Shown here in pieces: positions 1 to 7,373 of a stretch of 19,408 nt of DNA (position 1 is its first letter; every line of letters begins with the position of its first letter). A program made the translations under genes and the position numbers. The DNA is from FEN-1297 sp964498065 (GTDB lineage Bacteria > Bacteroidota > Ignavibacteria > Ignavibacteriales > Ignavibacteriaceae): contig CAZCFZ010000072.1 of assembly GCA_964498065.1 (NCBI GenBank), positions 1-19,408 on the forward strand. The letters are read 5' to 3'. The notes beneath the pieces are model-generated. The model had not been told where the DNA came from and did no database searches. It saw only the letters and a list, made by a program, of their open reading frames with translations.

Positions 1-33
1 ATGGTTTTGGACGGCAAAGATTAAAAGAAAAAA

Positions 34-67
34 TCCGGCAGTACAAAAATTTCTTCCTACTGCCGGA
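34..67 (-). terminator. Intrinsic terminator of the hslVU operon
   Basis: Bases 34–43 pair perfectly with 58–67 (10 bp, core CCGGCAGTA/TACTGCCGG) around a 14-base loop. Read on the minus strand, the stem is followed at once by a T-rich run (ATTTTTTCTTTT, bases 22–33). It lies 24 bases past the hslU stop codon, the right place to end the hslVU transcript. On the plus strand the stem has no comparable T run, so it is mainly a minus-strand terminator. Confidence 0.85.
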
Positions 68-90
68 ATTTACATTAAATTGAATCCAAA

Positions 91-1479
91 CTACAAAATA
101 AATTTACTCAAGTCGCGGTTTTTAACGATGCTGTCCAATTTTTGCTTAACAGTTCTTGCGGTAATTTTAACTTTGCTCGAGGGAATTTTATCGGGCACGT
201 TGAACAATATTTCATCTAGCAATGTAGTTAAAATCGTATGCAATCTGCGGGCCCCGATATTTTCAACTTGTTCATTTACTTCGGAAGCAATTCTGGCAAT
301 TTCCTTAATTGCGTCCGGTGTAAATTCAAGACTTACTCCCTCGGTTTCTAATAACGCATTATATTGTTTCAGCAATGCATTTTCGGGAGTTGTTAAAATC
401 TTTACAAAATCTTCCTGGGTAAGACTTTTCAATTCAACTCTAATGGGAAACCTGCCTTGTAATTCGGGAATTAAATCGGATGGTTTTGAAACATGAAATG
501 CCCCGGAGGCTATAAACAAAATATGATCTGTCTTAACCACACCGTATTTTGTATTAACGTTGGAACCTTCCACAATCGGAAGAAGATCCCTTTGTACGCC
601 TTCCCTGGAAACATCCGGGCCCTGCCCTTTTCCGCCGCCTGCTACCTTATCAATTTCATCAACAAAAACAATCCCGGAATCCTGAACTCTTTCTATTGCT
701 TCTTTTTGAACTGCGTCCATATCAATTAATTTTTGTGCTTCCTCCTGAGCGATTACTGCTTTTGCTTCTGCTATGGTAGTTTTTCTCTTTTTCTTTTTTT
801 TAGGCATCAGGTTGCCCATTATTTCCTGGAAATTGATACCGAGATCATCCATACCAAACGGACCCAGAACCTGCATACCAACCGTATTTTGAGCATTAGT
901 ATCGAACTCGATCATCTTATCGTTTAATTCCCCGTTTTTTAGTTTCTGTTTCATCCACTCACGGGTTTTTTGATTTTGATATTCCTCGTTATTTACTTCT
1001 CCCTCAGCTTCTTCATTAACATGCGGAACTTTCTTAACCGGGGGTATAAGAAGATCTAATATTTTTTCATCGGCAAGTTCTTCCGCTCTTGCCTGGACTT
1101 CTTCAGTCTTTTCGGATTTTACCATATTAACGGCATAATCAGCTAAATCCCGGATCATTGATTCAACATCCCGTCCTACATAACCGACTTCGGTAAACTT
1201 AGAAGCTTCTACTTTTATAAAAGGAGCTTCAGCAAGTTTTGCCAGTCTCCTAGCAATTTCAGTTTTACCAACACCGGTTGGGCCGATTAATATTATATTA
1301 TTGGGAAGAATTTCTTCTCTTAATTCGTTGGAAACCTGACGGCGCCTCCATCTGTTCCTTAATGCAATTGCTACTGCCCTTTTAGCCTCATTCTGCCCGA
1401 TTACGTATTTATCCAACTCGGTAACTATTTGAGTGGGAGTTAAGGTCTTCATCGATTTATTTTTCATTTTCCGATTCAT
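91..1479 (-). CDS. hslU: HslU, ATPase/unfoldase subunit of the HslVU (ClpYQ) protease
   Basis: This is the AAA+ ring that binds, unfolds and threads cytoplasmic proteins into the HslV peptidase. Visible motifs are Walker A GPTGVGKT (66–73), the pore loop GYVGRD (99–104), Walker B IVFVDEID (270–277), sensor 1 near ASGA (324–327) and the sensor 2/arginine region GARRLH (409–414). It ends in the family's DLSKFIL tail, which inserts between HslV subunits. The charged, variable stretch at about 105–250 is the intermediate (I) domain. Length (462) is normal. The start is ambiguous: ATGs lie at residues 1, 5 and 10. Residue 10 (base 1452, MKTLTPTQIV) matches the usual family N-terminus best, while residue 1 sits 9 bases after the hslV stop. 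It is co-transcribed with hslV just upstream and ends at a clear intrinsic terminator. Confidence 0.97.
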   Translation of the reverse strand: MNRKMKNKSMKTLTPTQIVTELDKYVIGQNEAKRAVAIALRNRWRRRQVSNELREEILPNNIILIGPTGVGKTEIARRLAKLAEAPFIKVEASKFTEVGYVGRDVESMIRDLADYAVNMVKSEKTEEVQARAEELADEKILDLLIPPVKKVPHVNEEAEGEVNNEEYQNQKTREWMKQKLKNGELNDKMIEFDTNAQNTVGMQVLGPFGMDDLGINFQEIMGNLMPKKKKKRKTTIAEAKAVIAQEEAQKLIDMDAVQKEAIERVQDSGIVFVDEIDKVAGGGKGQGPDVSREGVQRDLLPIVEGSNVNTKYGVVKTDHILFIASGAFHVSKPSDLIPELQGRFPIRVELKSLTQEDFVKILTTPENALLKQYNALLETEGVSLEFTPDAIKEIARIASEVNEQVENIGARRLHTILTTLLDEILFNVPDKIPSSKVKITARTVKQKLDSIVKNRDLSKFIL

Positions 1480-1488
1480 TCTTTTATT

Positions 1489-2025
1489 TTAAATTACTTC
1501 AACATTAATTTTATCGTTAGTGTAAATACAAATTTCAGAAGCAGTTTTCAGTGCTTCCTCAACAATTTCTTTTGCACTAAGGCTGCTGTATTTCTTTAAC
1601 ATTTTTGCTGCTGAAAGAGCATACATTCCTCCCGAACCGATTGCTACAATTTTATCATCAGGTTCAATAACATCTCCGTTTCCGGAAACAACTAATGCCT
1701 GACCTTCAGCAATAACGGCAAGCATTGCTTCAAGTTTCCTAAGATATTTATCCGTTCTCCAATCCTTGGCAAGTTCTACGGCAGCACGGTTTACATTTCC
1801 TCTATATTGTTCGAGTTTATCTTCAAATCTTTCCATCAATGTAAATGCATCTGCAGCTGCGCCTGCAAAGCCGCATAAAACTTTTCCGTTACCGAGCTTT
1901 CTAATTTTTACAGCATTATGCTTCATAACCGTATTTCCGAGTGTAACCTGGCCGTCCCCGCCAATTGCAGATTGCCCTTTATGTACAACTCCCAAAATAG
2001 TAGTCGCGTGTATATTCATATCCAT
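1489..2025 (-). CDS. hslV: HslV, threonine peptidase subunit of the HslVU protease
   Basis: This is a proteasome-beta-like N-terminal-nucleophile peptidase that forms the degradation chamber capped by HslU. The mature enzyme should begin at Thr8 (TTIL) after removal of the seven-residue leader MDMNIHA. Numbered from that threonine, the expected Asp17 and Lys33 fall at D24 (GGDGQ) and K40 (VKIRKL). The conserved GSGG loop is at 130–133. Length of 178 is typical. The ATG is well placed: GGAG lies 8 bases upstream, and a sigma-70-like promoter lies 34–62 bases upstream. hslU follows 9 bases after the stop, the usual hslV–hslU order. A second in-frame ATG (residue 3) would shorten the leader to five residues without touching the catalytic threonine. 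Confidence 0.97.
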   Translation of the reverse strand: MDMNIHATTILGVVHKGQSAIGGDGQVTLGNTVMKHNAVKIRKLGNGKVLCGFAGAAADAFTLMERFEDKLEQYRGNVNRAAVELAKDWRTDKYLRKLEAMLAVIAEGQALVVSGNGDVIEPDDKIVAIGSGGMYALSAAKMLKKYSSLSAKEIVEEALKTASEICIYTNDKINVEVI

Positions 2026-2058
2026 ATTTAAAACTCCATTATTCTATTTAATTGATCC

Positions 2059-2087
2059 ATTATAAATACATATTCTTCAAAATTCAA
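2059..2087 (-). promoter_or_regulatory. Sigma-70-type promoter for hslVU
   Basis: Read on the minus strand, a −35 hexamer TTGAAT (2087–2082) and a perfect −10 TATAAT (2064–2059) are separated by exactly 17 bases. Transcription would start near 2052, leaving a leader of about 27 bases that carries the hslV ribosome site GGAG. No heat-shock CIRCE palindrome is seen nearby, although HslVU is stress-induced in many bacteria. Confidence 0.6.
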
Positions 2088-2304
2088 ATTTTTAATTAAA
2101 CATGAACCTAAATATTGCAATAAGTTGAACTTAAAGAATTCAATTATATAAATAAAAGTTATTAATTAATGCGTTAAGGTAATATTTTTTTCCGTTCTTT
2201 CAATGGCTTGACCCACACAATAAGATAAGGGATATCCGGAACAGTTACTATCTAACCGCCGAATTACAAGCGTTTATATGCATAGATATTGTTTTATTGA
2301 TACG

Positions 2305-2982
2305 TTATAATTTTCTTCGACTTAAAAACTCATGATTAACGGATTCCGGTTTGTACGGATGCAAAAATTTATACGGAAATATTCTGGGAACAACATCCCT
2401 GTACTTTTTGTAATCGCTGCCGAACCTGACAATTAATTTTTTCTCTTCATAAAAAGATCCGATATAAAAATAAGCAATTATACAGAGAAAGAATGTTAAA
2501 TACGATAAATCCATTTCCGGTCTAAATAGTAAAAAAACGATTGAGAAAAAATACAGAGGATGACGGCACAATTTATAAGGACCCTGTATCCTTAAAGTAA
2601 GCTGTTCATCCAAATCGTTTACATTATAATTTTTATGATACCACCTGATAATCTGATTTATACCTAGAAATTCACGAACGGAAAAATATTTTAACGTCCA
2701 GATAAATCCTATAATACTTAAAAACTGCGGAATTAAGACTATGAAGTCATACGGATATTGTAAATCATAAATAGTCGTATGTGAATCGGGTGCTAAAATA
2801 TAAATTATATAAAACATTACTACTGAAAATAATACATAAAAAAAACGATAAAAAGCGATTAAGTTTCCCGCATATCTTATAAAGAATGTCTTTACTTTGT
2901 TGGATGCAAGAAAGGTATGTACTAAGCCAAAAATAGAGAACATTACTAATATTATAAAAACTTCGGCCACATAAAGGATCAT
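2305..2982 (-). CDS. Membrane methyltransferase of the ICMT/NnrU-like family
   Basis: This is a polytopic protein with about five hydrophobic segments (roughly 3–26, 41–63, 79–98, 142–154, 160–178). The C-terminal half carries the isoprenylcysteine/phospholipid methyltransferase signature: GPYKLCRHPLYF at 134–145, an EE pair at 179–180, FGSDYKKY at 187–194 and VPRIFP at 198–203. That fold binds S-adenosylmethionine at the membrane surface. Known members methylate prenylcysteines, phospholipids or methanethiol (MddA), so the substrate cannot be read from sequence. The start ATG overlaps the rpoN stop codon (ATGA), which implies translational coupling with sigma-54. It is the last gene of the DUF3109–rpoN–methyltransferase operon. 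No convincing terminator follows in the 279-base gap before hslV. Confidence 0.75.
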   Translation of the reverse strand: MILYVAEVFIILVMFSIFGLVHTFLASNKVKTFFIRYAGNLIAFYRFFYVLFSVVMFYIIYILAPDSHTTIYDLQYPYDFIVLIPQFLSIIGFIWTLKYFSVREFLGINQIIRWYHKNYNVNDLDEQLTLRIQGPYKLCRHPLYFFSIVFLLFRPEMDLSYLTFFLCIIAYFYIGSFYEEKKLIVRFGSDYKKYRDVVPRIFPYKFLHPYKPESVNHEFLSRRKL

Positions 2983-4436
2983 AGTTCTCTGCGCAGCCTG
3001 GCAATCGGAATTCTCAATTGCTCACGGTATTTTGCTACAGTACGTCTTGCAATGTGAATCCCTTCGTCATTCAACATCTCTGCAAGTTTATCATCGCTGT
3101 AAGGAGAGTTTTTGTTTTCACCTTCAATAATTTCTTTTAGCCTTTCCTTAATATGCTTATTTGAAACTTCTTCTCCCGAATCTGTACTTAAACCTTCGCT
3201 GAAAAAATATTTAAGTTCATGTATCCCCATCGGGCTCTGGACATACTTCCCGTTAACTACCCTGCTTATAGTAGAAATGTCCATATGAATTTCATCGGCA
3301 ATATCCTTATAAATCATCGGCTTAAGCAGCTTCGGACCTTTTTCAAAAAACTCGTATTGCTTTTCTACAATTGCCTGCATTATTTTCATCAGCGTCTCCC
3401 GGCGCTGCTGAATACATGCAATAAACCATTTTGCCGATTCAAATTTTTCACGTAAAAATTTGTATGTATTTTTATCTCTCTGCGATGACTTTTTCGTTTT
3501 CTTATTCTGATCAATCATCTCAAGGTATGTTTTGCTTAAAGTTACGGAAGGAACACTTTTATCATTTAAAGTGATTACAAAATCGTCGTCAATTTTCTCA
3601 ACTAGAAAGTCAGGTGTAATCTGATTCATCTCCACAGAATCAATGTTCCCTTCGCCGGGCTTAGGATTAAGACTATGAATAAGATCAATAGTAGCTTTTA
3701 AACCTTCGTCTGTCAGGTTCATTTTCTGTTTAATTACATCGTACCTCTTCTGGGTAAAATCGTTAAAATGATTTTCCAGCAGCTCTTCGGCTAAAAAGCT
3801 GTAATAAGGGTCATGAGATGAATTTTTTAATTGAACTAGCAGACATTCCTGCAAGTTTCTGGAAGCAATTCCGATAGGATCAAACGTTTGTATTTTCTTT
3901 AGAAGCGTTTCCGCATCTTCATCACTTATTTCTGTATGTTCAAACATATTCAGATCATTTAGAATATCGGAAAGGCCACTTTTAAGATAACCGTCCGAAT
4001 CCAGATTGCCGATTATTTCTTCTCCCAGCATATAAAGATTATCATCAAGATTCATCATACTAAGCTGATTTCTAAGATGTTCACTCAAAGTTTCTCTGGC
4101 AGGAGTTAACGGCTGATAAACATCATCATCCCTGCTCCTGTTTAATTTATCAGAATCTATATCGGTATCGTTCATGAAATCTTCCAATTCAAATTCATCT
4201 TTTGAATAATCTTCAAATTCATCATCGACTTCCGAAGAATTATCTTTTTCATCCGAATCTTGGGTTATATCAATATTCTCTTCCATAATCTCTTCCAGAA
4301 TTGGATTAAGCTCCAATTCCGTTTTTATTCTTTGTTCAAGGGCAAGAGTATTAAGTTGAAGCAGTTTTTGATACTGAATCTGCTGAGGTGATAATTTTTG
4401 CTGCTGCGAAAGTCTTTGACTAAGAGTTAACATCAT
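2979..4436 (-). CDS. rpoN: RNA polymerase sigma-54 factor
   Basis: This is the alternative sigma factor that recognises −24/−12 promoters and needs an AAA+ enhancer-binding protein to open them. Region I is Gln/Leu-rich (LSQRLSQQQKLSPQQIQ, then LLQLNTLALEQRI). Region II, at about 50–110, is strikingly acidic (many D/E). The core-binding region follows (FDPIGIASRNLQECLLVQL), then the helix-turn-helix (YKDIADEIHMDISTISRVV). The RpoN box ARRTVAKYRE lies 23–14 residues from the C-terminus. Possible starts are TTG at 4445, ATG at 4436 and ATG at 4433. I chose ATG 4436 because MMLTLSQRL resembles family N-termini; none has a strong ribosome site. The start lies inside the 3' end of the DUF3109 gene and the stop overlaps the next gene. 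No sigma-54 activator is encoded in the window. Confidence 0.96.
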   Translation of the reverse strand: MMLTLSQRLSQQQKLSPQQIQYQKLLQLNTLALEQRIKTELELNPILEEIMEENIDITQDSDEKDNSSEVDDEFEDYSKDEFELEDFMNDTDIDSDKLNRSRDDDVYQPLTPARETLSEHLRNQLSMMNLDDNLYMLGEEIIGNLDSDGYLKSGLSDILNDLNMFEHTEISDEDAETLLKKIQTFDPIGIASRNLQECLLVQLKNSSHDPYYSFLAEELLENHFNDFTQKRYDVIKQKMNLTDEGLKATIDLIHSLNPKPGEGNIDSVEMNQITPDFLVEKIDDDFVITLNDKSVPSVTLSKTYLEMIDQNKKTKKSSQRDKNTYKFLREKFESAKWFIACIQQRRETLMKIMQAIVEKQYEFFEKGPKLLKPMIYKDIADEIHMDISTISRVVNGKYVQSPMGIHELKYFFSEGLSTDSGEEVSNKHIKERLKEIIEGENKNSPYSDDKLAEMLNDEGIHIARRTVAKYREQLRIPIARLRREL

Positions 4437-5004
4437 GTTTACCAATAATTTCTTTTAATGTTGAATACCATTTATTGCCGTATAATCTTTTAAGTGAATC
4501 TTCACAAAAATTAACAAGCTTAATATTTTGCTTATCTCCTTTTTCCAAAGCAGGAGAACATTGGCTAAATTTTTCATACCTCAAAACATCACCTCCGAAT
4601 TTGGAAACCCTGATAGGAAAAAGATGACATGAAATAGGTTTTCTAAAATCTATTTTTCCATCTAAAAAAGCACGTTCTATTCCGCATTTAGCAATATCAT
4701 TTTCATAATAAACAAATACGCATGCTTTTTTATCAACACTGTTAGTCATCAATTCACCGTCTTTAACCTCATAAAATCCGTCTTTTTTAATTTTTTCCTT
4801 ATGATTTTCAGGTATATATTCGGATATAATATTCAAAATTTTATCAATTTTTTCAACTTCTTCTTCCAACAAAGGAGCACCGTACTCACTCTCTAATGTA
4901 CAGCAAGCACCTTTACATTTCTCCAAATCACATGCAAAATTCTTTTCTGTAATTTCAGTTCGAATTAAAACATCTTCTACTCTTATTATGTTATTTGCAT
5001 ACAT
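4420..5004 (-). CDS. Cysteine-rich DUF3109-family protein
   Basis: A soluble 194-residue protein of the DUF3109 family, related in cysteine pattern to YkgJ-like putative zinc or iron-sulfur binding proteins. Nine cysteines are visible: C25, C30, C34, C35 (CX4CX3CC near the N-terminus), C95, C107, C126 (PISCHLFPIRV), C149 and C167. Their conserved spacing suggests a bound metal or cluster, but no activity is established for the family as far as I know. It is the first gene of the minus-strand operon, and its last 17 to 26 bases, depending on the rpoN start, overlap rpoN. The 233-base divergent region separates it from the receiver–kinase gene. I see no clear promoter hexamers for it and no strong ribosome site. 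Confidence 0.8.
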   Translation of the reverse strand: MYANNIIRVEDVLIRTEITEKNFACDLEKCKGACCTLESEYGAPLLEEEVEKIDKILNIISEYIPENHKEKIKKDGFYEVKDGELMTNSVDKKACVFVYYENDIAKCGIERAFLDGKIDFRKPISCHLFPIRVSKFGGDVLRYEKFSQCSPALEKGDKQNIKLVNFCEDSLKRLYGNKWYSTLKEIIGKHDVNS

Positions 5005-5237
5005 TGGAATAATTTTTGATGAAAAGATAATAATTTGTAGTATAATACAAAAGTGTAAACAGCCTAAATAGAAAAAAATTACTCTGTTTAAGCGTTTAGT
5101 ACTTTATTTTTTACAATAGTGACATTCAATATTCAAAGGTAAAAATATTTTAATATTTAATACAAATTTATTTTGTCTCAATATAGTCCATATTTTTTAA
5201 GAAATGTTACAATTTTTTTAACAAGGTATAAATTAAA

Positions 5238-6344
5238 ATGCAGTCCATGAGAAAGAAAATATTGGTAATTGACGATATGCCGGCCAATAACTATGTGCTT
5301 CAGCAGAGGCTTGAAGAAGAAGGATTCGAGGTAAGCACTTCAACAAACGGGCTGCTGGGGCTGCAAATTGCTTTAACGGATACTCCGGATTTAATAATTT
5401 GCGATATAATGATGCCGGGCATGGATGGATATAATGTTATGAACCAATTAAAAGAAAATCCGAAGACTGCGTTAATACCGTTTATTTTTTTAACAGCTAA
5501 ATCGGACAATTCGGATATACGCGAAGGTATGAAACTCGGCGCGGATGATTTTCTAATAAAGCCTTACAGTCATAAGGATCTTTTAAATACAATCAATATG
5601 AGATTGCGGAAAATAGAACTTCAGGAGAAAAGAATCGAAACACTGCGCAGAAGCATATCTTATTCGCTGCCGCATGAACTGCTTACTCCGTTAACCTCAA
5701 TTTTAGGTTTTAATGAATTATTAATTAATGATTACGAAAAAATGCCGCGTTCAGAAATCCTGGAAATCGCCTTAAACATGCAGGATTCTGCTAAGCGCCT
5801 AAACGAATTAATTCAGAATATTCTTTATACAACAAGATTGGATTTTATTCTTAGGGATCATCGACATGTAAAAGAATTGCAGAACAATTTAACTTTTGTT
5901 ACGAATAAATTTGTAAAAGATATAGCATTCGAGTTAGCTAAAAATTATAAACGCCAGAACGATATTGTTATAAACATAAATTCAGTAACGTTGAAAATTT
6001 CGAGAGAACATTTTAAAAAATTAATTAGCGAAGTTATTGATAATTCTATTAAGTTCTCGAAGAAAGGGAGTAAAATATTAATCAATTCTCTTTCCATCGG
6101 CGATAACTATGTTTTGCATTTTACAGATCACGGTTTGGGTTTGACAGAAGAGCAGACTTCGCTAATAGGAGAATTTATTCAATTCGACAGAATATTATTT
6201 GAAAGAAAAGGAACCGGACTGGGTTTGTCAATTGTAAAAAAATTAGTCGAAATTTATAACGGCAGGCTTTCTATAAACAGCATTCCTTCCAAACAAACAT
6301 TGGTAAGTATCCAGCTGCCTATCAGCAGAGAAGAAATAAATTAA
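5238..6344 (+). CDS. Soluble receiver–histidine kinase (response regulator domain followed by kinase)
   Basis: A CheY-like receiver occupies about residues 4–125: acidic pair D12/D13, phosphoacceptor D56 in IICDIMMPGMDG, T86 and K108 (KPY). It is followed by a HisKA dimerisation helix with H146 (SLPHELLTPL) and a HATPase_c domain: N-box with N269 (EVIDNSIKF), DHGLGL at 297–302 and GTGLGL at 325–330. All catalytic residues are present. There is no membrane segment or separate sensor domain, so input probably comes by phosphotransfer to, or binding at, the N-terminal receiver. No partner regulator is adjacent. Starts at M1 and M4 are both possible. A short-chain dehydrogenase follows after 51 bases and is probably co-transcribed. 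The gene diverges from the DUF3109–rpoN operon. Confidence 0.92.
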   Translation: MQSMRKKILVIDDMPANNYVLQQRLEEEGFEVSTSTNGLLGLQIALTDTPDLIICDIMMPGMDGYNVMNQLKENPKTALIPFIFLTAKSDNSDIREGMKLGADDFLIKPYSHKDLLNTINMRLRKIELQEKRIETLRRSISYSLPHELLTPLTSILGFNELLINDYEKMPRSEILEIALNMQDSAKRLNELIQNILYTTRLDFILRDHRHVKELQNNLTFVTNKFVKDIAFELAKNYKRQNDIVININSVTLKISREHFKKLISEVIDNSIKFSKKGSKILINSLSIGDNYVLHFTDHGLGLTEEQTSLIGEFIQFDRILFERKGTGLGLSIVKKLVEIYNGRLSINSIPSKQTLVSIQLPISREEIN

Positions 6345-6395
6345 TTTTACTTATATTTCCTTTCAAATTTATTTCATCTATTCAACATTATAATA

Positions 6396-7154
6396 ATGAA
6401 TTTTAATAAAAAGACAATTTTAATCACCGGAGCATCCAGCGGGATTGGCCGGGGGCTTGCAAGCGCATTGGCGGCTGAAAAATGTAATTTGGTTCTGCTT
6501 GCCAGAAGAAAAGAACTGCTTGACCAATTGGCAATAACTATAAAAGATAAAGGCAGCAGCGTTTTAACTTTAAAATGCGATGTTGCAAATAAAGAAGAAG
6601 TAAGGTCGTGCATAAATGAATCCTTAAAACAATTTGAAAATATTGACATAGCAATTTTAAATTCCGGGATCGGGAAAAATATAGAAGTTCAAAATTTAAA
6701 TGCTGCAGATGCTAAAAACATATTTGATGTCAATTTTTTTGGTGTTATCAATTTTGTAGAATTATTTATTCCGGAGTTTATTAAAAACAAACAGGGAATG
6801 ATTGTCGGGGTTTCCAGTCTGGCAGAGACTAGAGGTTTTGCAAAATCAGGATTTTATTGTGCCAGTAAAAGTGCTTTGAGTATATTTCTGGAAAGCCTTC
6901 GGGTTGAACTTAAACAGTATGGGGTAAAAGTTATCACGGTTAAGCCGGGATTTGTACGTACCCCAATGACCGATAAAAATAATTTTAAAATGCCTTTTAT
7001 AATAAATCTGGACAAAGCAGTAAGAATTATTTTAAACGGAATAAAAAAAGAAAAGAGGATTATCCAGTTTCCTCTTCCAACAGTAATAGGTGCAAAGCTT
7101 TTAAAAATCATGCCGGATATATTATTCGAATACTTGGCACAGAAGGGGCAATAG
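6396..7154 (+). CDS. Short-chain dehydrogenase/reductase (classical SDR)
   Basis: A Rossmann-fold NAD(P)-dependent oxidoreductase of the classical SDR type. The cofactor motif TGASSGIG is at 11–18. The structural NAG motif appears as NSG (89–91), with the active-site Asn at N113 (DVNFFG). The catalytic Ser is S140/S141, and Y154 and K158 lie in YCASK. The PG pair sits at 184–185. The RR at 37–38, after the second strand (LLARRKE), favours NADP over NAD. Length of 252 is standard. Substrate cannot be inferred; YdfG-like and lipid-modifying SDRs share this pattern. It lies 51 bases after the receiver–kinase gene in the same direction with no terminator between, so one transcript is likely. Confidence 0.92.
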   Translation: MNFNKKTILITGASSGIGRGLASALAAEKCNLVLLARRKELLDQLAITIKDKGSSVLTLKCDVANKEEVRSCINESLKQFENIDIAILNSGIGKNIEVQNLNAADAKNIFDVNFFGVINFVELFIPEFIKNKQGMIVGVSSLAETRGFAKSGFYCASKSALSIFLESLRVELKQYGVKVITVKPGFVRTPMTDKNNFKMPFIINLDKAVRIILNGIKKEKRIIQFPLPTVIGAKLLKIMPDILFEYLAQKGQ

Positions 7155-7201
7155 ATATCAATAGTGTATTAACTTAGCAAAATTATTATTAACAATTAAA
7201 A

Positions 7202-7265
7202 CATCCCTCGACTCCGCTCGGGATGAAAAACTTAATACATTTGACATGGCGGACAGAGTCGAACC
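7202..7265. repeat. Composite interspersed repeat, copy A
   Basis: A 64-base element in the 219-base gap before the lamin-tail gene. It has a left unit of 24 bases (7202–7225, beginning CATCCCTCGACTCC and ending GGGATG), a 12-base AT-rich spacer and a right unit of 28 bases (7238–7265). The right unit is an inverted, diverged version of the left: GACTC in the left unit pairs with GAGTC in the right. It aligns without gaps to copy B at 17970–18033, with about 14 differences in 64 bases, six of them in the spacer. No ORF or transposase is associated. Confidence 0.75.
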
Positions 7266-7373
7266 TGGCAAGAAGGAACAAACTAGGACACTACTTAAGT
7301 ATTTATAAAATTTTTTTTCTCTAAAATTTTTTATATCTTTGATTCAACCATCAAATAAAGGGGATCAATTTTG

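Noticed and set aside
1..24. Possible tail of a plus-strand gene ending at TAA 22–24
   Set aside because: Only seven codons are visible and other frames are also open, so neither reading frame nor gene can be supported.
80..496. Open frames opposite hslU and hslV on the plus strand
   Set aside because: They are antisense to highly conserved HslU/HslV codons and show no family features.
6446..6461. Close match to a sigma-54 −24/−12 site (TGGC…TTGCA)
   Set aside because: It lies inside the SDR gene, where it encodes the conserved glycine-rich cofactor loop (IGRGLA), so the bases are explained by the protein.
7135..7151. Second sigma-54-like GG-N10-GC pattern upstream of the lamin-tail gene
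   Set aside because: The −12 element lacks the TT of TTGC, it overlaps the SDR C-terminus, and the next start is over 220 bases away.
7238..7272. tRNA T-arm-like GTTCGAC on the minus strand
   Set aside because: The flanking bases do not form the 5-bp T stem, no acceptor or anticodon arm is present, and the segment is part of the composite repeat.
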